A DNA stretch of 64,000 nucleotides from Undaria pinnatifida (taxonomy: Eukaryota; Sar; Phaeophyceae; Laminariales; Alariaceae): contig JABAKD010000014.1 of assembly GCA_012845835.1 (NCBI GenBank), positions 7,837,074-7,901,073 on the forward strand. Direction: 5' to 3'. The notes beneath the pieces are model-generated. The model did no database searches. It was not told where the DNA came from and saw only the letters and a list, made by a program, of their open reading frames with translations. The first letter of the stretch is position 1. Every line of letters begins with the position of its first letter. Below, in pieces: positions 1 through 13,642 of this stretch. The translations under genes and the position numbers were made by a program.

Positions 1-567
1 ACGTTTTAGGCTGTTTGTTTGGGCGCAGCAGCGTATCTAGGTAACCATTCCTTGGCGATTTTATACGGCGAAAAAAAGACGGCACGAGATCTTGACACGG
101 CAAAGGAACCATGGGAGGTAACTCGCGCGAGTGACCGCTAGGCATTGCGAAAATGGGTAGGAAAAGCGACCCCCCTACCGTATCCTTGTTGAAGTTGAGG
201 TATTCGTTACATACCGTACCTAAGCCATGGGACTGTGCCTCGGATTGTTCCTCGGATTGTTCGTCGGGTTGCACAGTTACTTTTTTCTGAACCACGTCAG
301 AGTATGGGTGAGACATCATACAACGGCGCCGTTTGCGCACATCGCCCCGTTGGTTTATCTTTCCAACGAATCCTTCACTGTTGCATACGTCATCACCGAA
401 CGTGTCTTTTGCTCAACCCGACGCAAATTTTGCTGTCATTCTGTCGTTCCAGCGTGTATTTCGCTTATCCCGATTTGCTTGTCGCTGTTGTCATGCTATA
501 TATCTTTCCAATGTATCTTTCGCTCGTTCCAACATGCACTTCCCTGTTGCGTGTGTTTTTTTCTAAG
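1..567. other. upstream intergenic or intronic sequence, no gene seen
   Basis: No supported gene. The last 200 bases are rich in pyrimidine runs and end in a TTTTTTTCTAAG acceptor-like stretch just before the first supported exon. This suggests that at least the right part is the end of an intron whose upstream exons lie outside the window. The frame of the following exon stays open back to an ATG at 235, but the encoded residues there look like translated intron. Confidence 0.4.
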
Positions 568-1232
568 GCCCTGGGTGGGTGGAAAGAAGCACTCAGCACG
601 GCCTCGAGAGCAGCAACGGGGGCAGGAGCAACAACCACATCTTCACCGAACTCCTCATCAAAAACATCAAAGAATCTCCAACAATACCAGCACCAGCAAC
701 GTCCATTGACAGCCCCTACCCCCGCAACGCCTTCCATATCTTCTATCAACAATTCGAGTGCTAGCGGCGGCGGAGGGGAAATGAGACGGGCCAAAGGGGG
801 GGGGATGGGAGCATTATCAGCAGTGCTAGCACCATCCTCCTCCCACCGCTTTTCAAGTAGCACCATCAACCCGTGCCCCAGCGAAGGCTCGAGAGAAATA
901 CCCGGGGGTAGGACCGGGGACACCGTAAACCCGTCCCCGCCCCAAGAAAAAGACCTCATTACGTTTCCCAGGTTCAAGCCGCACGCATTGGTACAACCGA
1001 CATTGTTCAGCACCGACGATCCTGCCGGTGGGGTTTCCCTCCACGACGCAGGCATTCTTGCGGAAGAGGAAGGGGGGGAAGGAGATCGTGGGGGTGGGGG
1101 TGGGGGCGGAGGCGGAGGCCGGGGGGCGAAAGGGAAGGAGCAGGGTGGGGGAGGAACGAAGCTGCTGAACGCTTGGGAGAAAATTGAAGAATTGGAAGGG
1201 CTGGTGGAGTCGAGCCGTTCACACAACGACAG
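568..1232 (+). CDS. exon 1 seen (low-complexity region and start of coiled coil)
   Basis: The exon begins after a pyrimidine-rich TTCTAAG acceptor in phase 0 and ends CGACAG before GTGCGT, leaving two bases of a split Arg codon. It encodes about 221 residues. There is a Ser/Thr/Gln/Pro-rich first half, a run of ten glycines near residue 175, and a final helix-forming stretch that includes WEKIEELEGLVESS. This flows directly into the coiled coil of the next exon. It is probably not the true first exon, since no convincing start codon sits at its head. Confidence 0.65.
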
Positions 1233-4200
1233 GTGCGTTTGTGTGTGGGAGGTGTATTGAGCGCCACACACGGTGGTGAGGACACATGCTTCGGTAAAAA
1301 AGATGCATCGGTTTTACCCTGCACAGCTCGAGACTTGAGGGGGTCTTCTAGACACGACACGACTCTACGCTAAACACTTTTTGAGGAAACTGATGAAAAA
1401 GTGCACCCCGACGGCCAAACCCCATGCCCTAGGTGTACAAAAGAGTAACCTTGACTGATTGCACGATGCCTCCCCCCAAAACCAGTGGTTTTCTTTAACG
1501 AACGCTTTATGGCTGCTCGACACAAGGAAGGATACTATTATTGAAACGACAGCATCCACATACTTTCTTGTGTGCAAAGGTCTATCAATCGATGACGTCG
1601 AGGTGTCGAGGGGCACCGTATTTCAGGAGATACGACCTGGAGCTGGTTTTGAAACCGGCGATTTCGTTAAAGGAAAGTTGGGGGGGCTACCGCAGAACGA
1701 CTTCCTTGCGAGGTTATAATGAATGTCATTCCGACTATTTTGGATTAGCACCTTCACAGCTGGAAACCCGTTCTGGGGACAACGGTAGGAGTTTTGAAGT
1801 CTCTAAAAGGGTTAAGGAGCCCCGTCGTTCAGAAAGCATTTTCTCGACAAAATGTGCCGAATCGACCGGAGCACGCGTTTAAGGTCGAAATCCAGTGTAT
1901 TCTCACATCACAGCACGCGGCACAACAATTCGGGAAATCCAACACGTTGCCACAATGTCTTTTTTTTACAAGCGCAAAAACTATTAGTAGCATCGTTGCG
2001 ATGTTTTGGCCATCAAATATCAGAAACACATGGGAATTTCTCAGCAGCACAACAGCGGCCATCCACAGCGCTGGAAACCGCACAAAGCACTCTGGTGCCG
2101 GTCGTTGTCGTTGCTGTGTTCACTCTTGCCGGTTGCCTGAACGTCTTGACAACCACACGACGTAACCTGATTTCGGTTGTTTTTTCTGTGGGTTTATTTA
2201 CATTCCTTCGCAGATTGCCGAAATACTTGAAGGCGAGGATCAGAGCGACAAGGTGTCGATGGAACACGGTTATTCACGGTGCTGAAAATTGGAAATCATG
2301 CGGCGCACGTTATATAATGCCGGCCGGTTATTGTTGCTGGTTTCGATACCTTCCCTTCCAAACTAATTGGAGCGTACACACGCAATAGCGCATGTGATAC
2401 ACACACTGGGGGTTACACGAATCAGCGTTTTTTAATCGTGTTTTCCCGCCCGTGCTATTTCATATCATTCCGTTCCAGACTTCTAGAAGACTTAGAGGAG
2501 GTGCAGACCGATAAGGTATCGATGGAGTACCTCTTGCGCGAAAAACTGGAGCGCCTCGTGCAATCGGAGATTGAAGCAAGGGTGGCTCGGATGCACCAGG
2601 TAAGCCGAGAGCAAATGTTCCTGCCCCCCCTCGTCTGATCTGACCTGTGCCCGTTGTAGAAAGTTTGCGGTTTAACCAGTGCTCCTCTAGACAATTCAGC
2701 GCTTGAAATCGGTGATTCTGCACCACCCCTGGATTGCATGCCTGGTGCAGTAATAGACCTGCGAGTCAACTGCAAAGTCCCACCAAAAAAGTTTTCACAG
2801 CGTAAATTTTCTTGTGTTTCGCGCCGTTTGTGTTTGGTCCAGGACGGAGGAGTTGACGAGATACTGAGGCGGCAGTTGGACGGCTTGAGGGTCGAGGCCA
2901 CAGCGAGGGCGAAGAGCGAGGCGGTGCTCAGGGAGGAAATCAGGCGACTCAAGCGCAGGTACAATCAGGATTTGTGGTGTCAAGAACCACGGTAGGCGTG
3001 CTTACGTTCTTGTTTTGTTTTGTAGAGGGCGCGGGCCATGGCAGGGGCTCTCCTTTGCGGGCGAAAACACTCAGACCGACGTGGTCCTTCAACCAAGAAA
3101 CTGCTGCTTTACCTCGTGAGGATTGAATCCCATTCGTATTTTACCCTTGATCACAGGCCATGTGATTATCTATGGGGTTCAACCGTACAGGTTGTCCTGT
3201 AGGAACTTTACAAATAATTGTTGAATCGAGAGATCCTCAAGCGAAGAGCCTCATAAGACTTAAGTGGTAGTGCACGGTCTCAACCGCATGGCCGTACCGG
3301 ACAAAGTGCCGGACCACACTCTCAATAGTTTCGGCAGCGTTACTTTGAAGTCGGACGAGAAACGCGTAGATAGATATAGACCCCCGCCTGATTTGTTTTC
3401 TCCGATCTTGACTGTTTTTTGTGGTTTTTACTTTGATCCTCGATACAGCGCGTTTGAAGCTCGCAAGTCGGATCGCCACGCATCCGGTGACGGCCGCCGT
3501 GGGGAGTCGGCCGACACCCTCGCCAGAACCGTGCGAGAGCTGGACCGCGTTCGAGCAGAGAACAAGGAGCTAAAGGAACGGGTGGCGTCAAATAGGACGG
3601 ACAGGGCTTGTGACAAGGCGTCTGTGCCAAGTGTTCACCGACGGGGAAGCAGCGGCGGCTTGGAAGACGGGGGCAGCGATGAAGGACAGGTAAGCCGTAC
3701 TAGAGCAGTACGGGGTGCATCGTTGAGCCTACGTATTTCTCACTGAGAGAGCCCGTTAACGTTCTGAAAACAAATCGACGAGCACAGAGAGACTGTAAAA
3801 AAGGAATTCTGAACCCTACCAGGTATGCGCGATGAAAGTGAAGGTATTCATCGGGGGGGAGAAGGGAAGACACGTGTAACCACGGCTGAGGCTAAAACCT
3901 CTTACGACTTATGCTGGAGAGTAAAAGTGATGATAAAGAAAACCCTTTAATACTGCACACAGTATTTTGGAGCCACACTACAGTTGTTATAGTTAGTGTC
4001 CCGAATGCTTTTCGCCATAGCAAAATAGTTGATGGAGGAGGTAAGCAATGCCTTCAGGACCCGTGGTGTATTCAGTTTAGCAAATATTATCCGTATGATA
4101 CCTGGCCGGTCAGATTGTGTATCGGGCTTAGCTGATAATCCTCCACACGTCGAGCGGATGATGTATCCCCACGCGATGATCTAGGTATTCAAAGAAGGTC

Positions 4201-7200
4201 TGCATGGTCTAGTACATGTTATACCGGGTGGGAGCCGTGCGATCTTGGCGATCCACACATATTTCCTGGTTTGGATTTGCACGATGTATATACAGATCCT
4301 GCACAAAATCTCCTAGCGCTAGATGAAGGATCTACTGTAGTTGATCTAGATGATCTAGATGATCTAGATGATGATCTGTCCGAGGTGCCGAGGTGTATAA
4401 TTTTTCTTACAGTTGGTTGATGGGTGAGGTGTATATAGACAGTTGGTTGATGGGTGAGGTGTATATAGAGAGACAAGTTTCCGCGGAAGCTTCCGTGGAA
4501 GCTTTCGGAAGCGTCTGTGAAAGCTTCCATGGAAGCTCCCACACCTTCCACGGAAAAACAAGTAGTGCAGGAGACCGGAGCCTATTTCATACCGGATCCC
4601 AGACAGGTGCGGCTTATCATAGCACGCGCCAGGTGTAATTTCCGATGGCGAGTTTTGCCCTGCTGGGCAGTTAGGGGCCGGCTAAGGGGCCGAATGTTAT
4701 TCCATACCTTGCAACGTAGCACTTGACATTTTGACCTCAAAACTTGCAGGTTTTTTCACCCCCAGCTCTCACGGAGGTGATCCAGGGGCTGCCCCACCCC
4801 CTGATGCATGCTTAGACGCGTGTTACGATAGAGGTGGCGCTTTTTGGCCGATTTTGTTTCTGAACGACGAGCCCCCTTACCCCATTTTTTTTCGGAAAGC
4901 CATACGTTTTCTGGAAAATGATTGATTTGCATACCCGAGCCACGGATTTGGCCATCCGATCGCACTTTCAGCTTGCTCAAACAATGTTTGTCGGTGCGGT
5001 ATACAGATCCACGAGCGAGGAGTTCCAGAAAAATAATTGCGAACCTCTATCGTAGCGTGTGTGCTTACGGTAGACGCTACGGTAGACGCTACGGTAGACG
5101 TGGGTGCGCCATTGGTTTTACGATGCTTATCGATTTAGGATCTCTGTACCTCTTCGAAAAAAAGGTTTTAGTCCGATCCGACGAACAAAACCTATGGCCT
5201 AGGCAATACAAACAATGTGCATACGAAGCAAGACTGGCATTCCGACGGTCTGGGGGTATGGAGCTCCGTCGTTCAGAAAAAAAAACTTGGCCACACAGTA
5301 CTACCTCTACCATAGCACGCGTCCTCTACCCTTACCCAGACTTTCGATTTCCCGCTTGGGTGAGCCGGATCGTTTTCTGTAGTATTCTTCTGCGGCTTCA
5401 CCGATCATTTAAAGTAAGTATTGGATTAGATGAGGCCTCCTGCCCCGAAGCAGGAGGGCCTCGCCCGGGATGTACCTCCGCGCTGAGCGCTCAGCGCGGC
5501 TGTAATCCTGGAAAATAAAATAAAATATAATAAAATAACCAAACACGGCGCAGCAGCTACTCAGCACGCAGGATGTCAAAGGTGGTCCGAAACGTTTTCT
5601 GCGTCCTCTTGTTCTTGCCCGTTGGGCGGGGGTTGAAGGCAATGGTTGTGGCTCCGGTACTGTGCCTCAGATAGGCTCAAGTAGGCCGGAACCAACAGCT
5701 TTGTTCCAATCTCGGATCCATTTGAAGACATCCCTGGTTGCTTCCGAACGGGGCTGAGTGTGGCAAGGCGCTCGCAGACTTCTCCGGTCCGCAAAGGTTG
5801 TAAAACAAGAAACTACTGCATGCATAAGCTGGGTGGGTGGGATGGTCAGTATTTCTCCTTCAACGTATGTTCTCTGGCTTTGGGTTCGTGGGAAACATGC
5901 ACAATGATCGATGTGGCCTAGATTCTCCAAGTAATTCACCGGTTCCAAATCATGGAGCCACCTCCGTACCATCGATGTCTCATTTTCTGGAAACCCGATT
6001 TTACTGTAGTATTCTTCTGCGGCTTCACCGATCATTTAAAGTAAGTATTGGATTAGATGAGGCCTCCTCCCCCAGCCGGTGGGCCTACCCATACTTCCAT
6101 TGCTTCTCATACTCTGCATCGGCTACCGGACTGGGGTCGTCGCCTCACCCAAACTTCTTATAAATTGTTTCCATACAGTGGCGTGCACGAGGCGAAGGAT
6201 CGGCGGGTGTGGTAAGTCAATTAGGATTAGCCTACGTTTGCGTTCGCTTAGAAGCACCGTCACTGGTTTGATAGGTGCTCCCCGTAAGAGCAGCAGTAGT
6301 CACCGTAAAACATACATGGAACCTCGGTACTGCTTGTTCCATGTTCCAAACATCAGCATGATGTAAGCGTCACGGAGTGGGTGTTCCTGCAGGACGGGTT
6401 CGTCCCAAACCGATTCGTGTCTGCGCACGAAACCCGGCACAAACGCGCTCCCCCCCGCGCCGGCGTCCTACGCCGGGGCATGCCACGACCACCGTCGGAG
6501 CGGCCATTGCATCGGGTCCCTAAATACGTCTGCCGAAACAGGCAATGTGGGCGAGGGGTTGAGAATCGCCCATGTGTCCCCCCACCGATGTTCGGCGGAA
6601 AGCTGTGGAATAGGCTGCACGCCAGTCTGGCAATGATTTAGGTGCCAGAGCCATTCATCCGCGCCCACCTACCGCGAATGCCAATACAAGACTATCTGGA
6701 TGTCAATACACAGCATCGTACGTTAGAACCGGGGGGAAACATTTCACGCCCCTTGTTCTGCTAAACAACTAAGCGAGCGTCGAAGTGATGCTGTGTGTCC
6801 AGCCAACCCATCGAGAAAACCTGACGGTAGCACAGACACTAACAGCGCGACTCCGGGCCACTCCTACCTACCATTACCCAACAGCGAAATTATGATGTAA
6901 CGAAATAGGAACAGCTGCCATGAGTCACGCATGTGTCTGCGACACTATCAGTAGCTAGCAAAAATAAAATAAAATTAAAATAAAAAAAGAAAAGAAAATT
7001 AAGCAGGGCCTGCAACCGAGATTTATAGTCAGCCCGCTCAGCTATCGCCCGGGCGGACCGGGGGCGGGCGGCGGAATGGCAGGAGAAGCGAGTAGGCCGC
7101 GGTCGCCGCCTCCCCGGCGACCCCGACCCCGTCCCGACCTCCAACTCCCCTGGCGCGCGGGCGTTGCGTTCTTATCCCCGCAGCGCCCAGATCGGGGGGA

Positions 7201-10200
7201 ATTGGGGGCTGCTGGGCCAGCGATGCGCCCACCCACCCGTCGCGGCGTACACCCTGCCGGTGCATGTACGCCCAATTCACGTGGAGAGGGACCCGGGGAT
7301 GAAGCCGTCGAAAGGTACCTGTACTGGGTTGCGGACGAGCTGTATTTAGCGGGTCGAGTCCTCGCAGCAGAAGCGGGTTTACCCGCCACACCGCGACACC
7401 CGCCCGTTATCAAACCGTAGCCCCCGCGCGTAGGTAGGAAGACATGGGGGCAGCGGTCTCGGTATCCGTTGAAATGTATGCAGTGTCGACTGCAAGCACG
7501 TTGTCAGCACATCAACCATAGATGTGTAATCACTGCCACCAGCGATACACACTATCACCTCTGATAAAACTGCGTAAGCATTACATGCAAATTGACAGAG
7601 TAACAAGCGGTATAGCGGGCGCAACTCTGACCCCATGTCAGCCATAACTGTCTGTCAACCGCGACTTGCGAAGCGATAGCGGCGACGAAGACAGGCGTCA
7701 GTATCTGTTTGACATCAGCAATGAGCTAGGCAAAAGCATCTCCGGCACCGCCGTGCTAGCGATGATGGTAAAACAATCTCAATCCACGAAGCAGCGGCCA
7801 TTATGTATGGACACAGTCGTGTGATCGATAGCTTTTATATATTGACAGCACCCAGAAACTATCATCAGCAACAAGCAAATCAACTGCAGCGGCCCAGAGA
7901 TAACACCGCCATGCCAGTCATAGCTGTATATCTATAGAGATCAGCAAAACCAAAGCCTCCAGCACCGCCGGGCCGAGATCCGCCAACCAGAAGCCCCTGG
8001 CACTGCCACGCCGAGGTCAGCGAAGTAGAGCCTCTGGCACAACCGTGCCCGTGATTGCTGTATACCGACAGCGACTAGCGAAGCCACCGCAACCATACCC
8101 CAGCCACGTCAGCAGTCACACAAAGCAGCTCCGGCACGGCTGCGCCGGAGATTGGTGTATATCAACATTGATCAGCGAAGCAACAGTCAATAAACAGCCC
8201 GCGCCGGAGATCGTCCTATAAAAGCAATCAGCGACGAAACAGCCAATATGACAGCCGTGCCATCAACCGCTGTATATCAACAGCGACAGTGATCAACGAC
8301 TATCAACGGCGACTAGCGAGGCAACAGCGACAACACATCAGTGTGGGCAATAGCTGTATGTTAGCAGCTACCCGCAAAGCGAAAGTACTTTTGGTACAGC
8401 TGTATATCAACAGTGATCAGCAAAATGAAACCATCTCTGGCACAACAGTGCCAATGATGGTTGCATATCCACACAGCCGTGTGTCAGCGACAGCTGTATA
8501 CCCACATTAATACCGACATTACCCCTTTCGGAGCCCACGCATAGCGATAAAACAAGTAAGAAAGGCGGTCATTGTCATAGCATGAGTGCGCAGCACACGA
8601 TGTGTCATGCTACGCGCGTATCGCGCAGCTTCTTGCGTTGGAGTCGCACATGAAAATTCCCACTCCTTAAGCTAGCACCCCGTGTAACGTCGTGTGGCTG
8701 ACCCTGAAATTGCCAGTTATGTTCGTCAGCGTTGCTCTCCGAAGTCCCAAGGGGGGTATTGGTACCCACAGCAATCCGCAAAGCAAAAGCACCTGGTGCA
8801 GCCGAGCCAGTGATAACTGTTCGATCTGCGCGTCAACGATAGCTGTGTAATCACCGCAACAAGCGAAACATGCAGCCATCCCTGATGAAACTGCATCAGC
8901 ATGAACTGTATATCCACAGTAAAGAGGGGTACAGCGGTCGGTATAGCGGTCGGTATAGCGGTCGCCACCCTGACCCATGTCACCAACAACTGTGTCCCAA
9001 CCGCGACCCGTGAATCAGTAGCGGCACGAAGATAATTGTCAACATCTGGATGAACACAGCAACCAGCAAGATACGTGTGTTAACCGCAACCAACCAGCAA
9101 CCAGCGAAGTTAGACTATGAGTTCGTTCCGATCTTGTTTCGCAAAGTCTCTATCTCTCGCAGCAGAAGCGGGTTAACCTGCCACATGGTAACCCCGCCCA
9201 TTATTAAACCGTAACCCAAGCGCGTCGGTGAGAAGACAAGGGAGCAGCGGCATCGGCATCCGAGATATATGCCGTATCGACTGCAACGACGTTGTCAGCA
9301 CACCAACCCTAGCTGTGTAACCCCGCAACCCGCGACACACGCAGTTGCCTCTGATTAAACTGCGTGAGCATGAAGTGTATATCAACAGTAACGAGTGGTA
9401 TAGCGGTCGCAACGCTGACCCATGTCAGCCATAGCTGTATCTCAGCCGCGATCCGAAAGTCAGCCGCGGCAATGAAGACAGCCGAACCATCTGTGTACCT
9501 CAGCAACTGGCAAGACAACATATCCCCGGCAAAGCCGACCCAGCGATGGTGGTATATCCACTACACCCAACCAGCGACCAGAGAGGTGGCAGCACAACGT
9601 ACCGAGGCCAGCGGAACAAAAACCGCTGGTACTGCCGTACCGAGGTCAGCGACGCAAAGCCCGCTGGCACCGCCGTGCCTATGGAAGCGATATATTGCTA
9701 GCGAGGAGCGAAGCAATAGCAACCGATAGCAACCGTAATACCACCATGTCAATGAGCGGCCTAACTAATCAGCACAGCAAAATACAACTAAACCAGCCGT
9801 GTATCAACCGTGAGCAAGGAAGCCGATGCACTGCTGGACGACGCAGCCGTGTCGACCAGGGCGGTACATTAATCGCGATCAGTCGACCAGGGCGGCACAT
9901 CAACCGCGATTGGCCCAGCGAGATCGCCTAGACGCCTATCGTCAAAGCAAAATACGCCCAGCCCAGTCGTATGTCAACAAACAGCAAAGCGAAGGTCATT
10001 CAAGACGCCACAACCGTGTCGACCAGAGCGGTAGATCCCCGCGATCCGCAAAGCGAAAGGATATCTGCGACCCCTGTATATCAACAGCGATCGGCAAAAC
10101 CAACTCCCTCAGGCACACCCGCGCCCGCGATTTTTTCAAAGCGAAAATACAAAAGGCACAGCTGCATATCAACCCCGAGCAGCAAAGCGAAAACGCTGCT

Positions 10201-13200
10201 GGGCGACACAGTCGTGTCGACCAGAGCGATGTAACCACGGTCAGCAGCGCGAAAGCATATCTGGCATAGCCGTACATCCATGGTGATCAGCAGAGCGAAA
10301 GCACGTTTGGCCCAGCCGGCCATGAAGTGTGTATGTACCCACTGCGGCATAACCAATCGGCAACGCGAAAACACAACTAATCCAGTCGTATATCAACTAC
10401 GATCAGGAAAGCAAAAGCATTTCTGGGCCACACTGCCGTGTCGAGCAGAGCGGTATATCAACTGCGATCCACAGAAAGAAAGTATATCTGGCACAGCTGC
10501 ATATCAAAGTGCGGTGTATCAACCGCGATCAGCCAAGCGAAAACATACTGTCGTAGCAATATATCAACAGCGACAGCGCTGCTGGACGACACGGTCGTGA
10601 CTGCCAGAGCGGTATATTCACCGCGATCAGCAAACCAAAGGCATCTATGACACAGCTGTTATCACCAGCGCCGTAAATCAACCGCAATCAGCAACGCAAA
10701 ACGCATTTGGTGCCGCTGTATATAAACCGCGATCAGCAAGGCAAAATAATGTCTGGCGCGCCGGATTCAACAGCAATCAGAAAACTGAAGCGAAAACCCT
10801 TCTGGACGACACAACCGTGTCGACCAGAGTGGTGTATCAACCGCAATCAGCAAAGCAAGAGCATATCTGGCGCAGCTGTATATCACTAGCGCGGTATAGC
10901 TGCATATGAACAGGAATCAAAAGCTAAAGCGAAAGCACTTCTGGACGATGCAGCCGTGTCGACCAGGGCGGAATATCAACTGCCAGATTAGCCAAGCAAA
11001 TGCCTATTTAGCGCAACTGCGTATTACCAGCGCGGTATATCAACTGCGATCAGCGAAGCGAAGCATATCTAGCACCATCTGGCACAGCCGTATATCACCA
11101 GCAGCGCGGTATAGCTGTGTATCAACAGCAATCAAAACTTTAAGCGAAAGCCCTGCTGGGCGACGCAGCCGACGAGGGCAGTACATCAACCGCGATCAGC
11201 AAAGCAAAGGCATACATGGCGCAACTGTATATCACCAGCGTGGTATATCAACCGCGTTCAGTAAAGCAAAAGCATATCTGCCGCAGCTGTACATTACCAG
11301 CGCGGTATATCAACCGCGGTCATCAAAGCGAAAGCATATCTGGCGCAGCCGTATATCAACAGCAATCACAATACTAAGCAAAAGCACCGCTGGGCAACAC
11401 GGCCGTGCCGACCAGCGCTATATATCAACCGCGATCAGCAAAGCAAAAGCATACCCGGCGCAGCTGTATATCAACACCACGGTATACCAACCGCGATCAG
11501 CAAAGGGAAATAATATCTGGCACAACTGTATATCAACAGCGCGGAACATCAACCGCTATCAGCACAGCGGGAGCATATATATCTGGCGCAGCTATGTATC
11601 AACAGCCATCAAAAGCTTAAAGCAAAACCGTTCTGGACGACGCAGCCGTGTCGACCAGGGCGATAGATCAACCGCGATTAGCAGCAAGAAACATATCTGG
11701 CGCAGATGTATGTCACCAGCGCGGTATAGCTGTATGTCAACAGCAATCAAAAACTTAAAGCGAAGCCGCTCTGGACGACACACCCGTGGCAGCCAGAGCG
11801 CAGCTGTGTATCAACAGCGCGGAACATCAACTGCAATCAGCATAGCGGAGGCATATATAGCGCAGCTGTATATTAAGAGCCATCGAAAGCTTAAAGCGAT
11901 GCCGTTTTGGACGACACAGCCGTGTCGACCAGAGCGGTATATCATCCGCGATCAGCCGGAAGAAAAATATCTGGCGCAGATGTATGTCACCAGCGCGGTA
12001 TAGCTGTACGTCAACAGGAATCAAAAACTTAAAGCGAAGCCGTTCTGGACGACACGGCCGTGTCGAGCAATATATCAACCGCGATCAGCAAAGCAGAAAC
12101 ATATCTGGCGCAGATGTAAATCAACAGCGTGGTGCAGTTGTATATCAGCAGCAATCAAAACCTGAAGCGAAAGCACTACTAGAAAATGCAGCCGTATCGA
12201 CCAGAGCGGTATATCAACCACGATCAGCAAAACAAAAGCATATCTGGCGCAGCTGTATTTAACCAGCGCCGTATGTCAAACGCGATCAGCAGAGCTAAGC
12301 CATATATGGTGCAGCTGCATGTCACCAGGGCAATATAGCTGCATACAACAGCATCCAAATCGAAAGCGAAAGCACTTCTGAATGACACAGTCATGTCGAC
12401 GAAGGCGGTATCAACCGCGATCAGCAAAGCAAAACGTATCTGGCGCAGCTGTATATCAACCGTGATCTGCAAAGTCAAAGCATATCTGAGCTGTATATAA
12501 ACAGCAATCAAAATCTAAAGCGAAAACGCTTCTGGACGACATAGCCGCGTCGACCAGTGCGGTATATAAATCGCTATCAGCAAAGCAAGAGCATAACCGG
12601 CCCAGCTGTATATCATGAGCGCGGCATAGCTGTATATCAACAGCCATCAAAAATCAAAGCAAACGCACGTCTGGACGACACAGTCGTGTCGACCTGGGCG
12701 GTATATCAACCTCGAGAGCTGTATATAAATAGCAATCAAAAACAAAATCGAAAACATTTCTGGTCGACACAGCCGTGTCGACCTGGGCGGTGTATCAACC
12801 GCGATCAGCAAAGCAAAAGCATCTCTGGTGCAGCTGTATATCACCAGCGTGGTATAGCTGTATATCAACAGCCATCCAAAATAAAGCGAAAGCACTTCTG
12901 GACGACAAAGCCGTGTCGACCTGGGCGGTATATTAACCACGAAAGCTGTATGTCAACAGCGATCAGAAGACTGAAGCGAAAGCACTTCTCGTCGACACAG
13001 CAGTGTCGACCTGGGCGGTGTATCAACCACAATCAGCAAAGCAGAGACATCTCTGGCGCAGCTGTATTTCGCCAGCGCGGTGTAGCTGTATATCAACAGC
13101 CATCAAAATCGAAAGCGAAAGCACTTCTGGACGACACATCCATGTCGACCAGGGCGGTATCAACCGCGATCAACGAAGCAAAACATATCTGGCGCAGCTG

Positions 13201-13611
13201 CATATCAACCGCGATCAGCAAAGCGAAAGCATATCTGAGCTGTATATCAACAGCAATCGAACATTATGGCGAAAGCACTTATGGACGACACAGCGTGTCG
13301 ACCATTTGCGCTATATCAACCGCTATCAGCATGTCCGGCGAAGCTGTATATCACCAGCGCGGTATAGCTGTATATCAACAGCCATCAGAAATATATGCGA
13401 AAGCATTTCTGGACCACGCAGCCGTGTCGACCAGGGCGATATATCAACCGCGAAAGCTGTATATCAACAGCAATCAAAAACGAAAGCGAAAGCACTTCTG
13501 GTCGACACAGCCGCGTCGACCTGGGCGGTGTCTCAACCGCGAACAGCAAAGCAAAAGCATCTCTGGCGCAGCTTTATACACCAGTGCGGTATAGCTGTGT
13601 GTCGAGAGCAA

Positions 13612-13642
<31 letters not shown>

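Noticed and set aside
235-567. Start of the host protein at the ATG at 235
   Set aside because: The frame is open, but the residues look like translated intron (Cys/Leu/Phe-rich), and a pyrimidine-rich acceptor precedes 568.
465-1271. 268-codon - strand frame opposite exon 1
   Set aside because: It is Pro/Ser-rich, mirrors the Gly-rich exon, and has no splice or domain support. It is a shadow.
3026-3116. Extra exon after TTTTGTAG at 3026
   Set aside because: The acceptor is good and the phase fits, but the frame stops within 30 codons and I found no sound donor before the stop. Exon 3 splices in phase directly to 3449.
7076-7420. 114-codon GC-rich frame as a gene
   Set aside because: All frames are open in this GC-rich patch, and half of it belongs to a repeated module.
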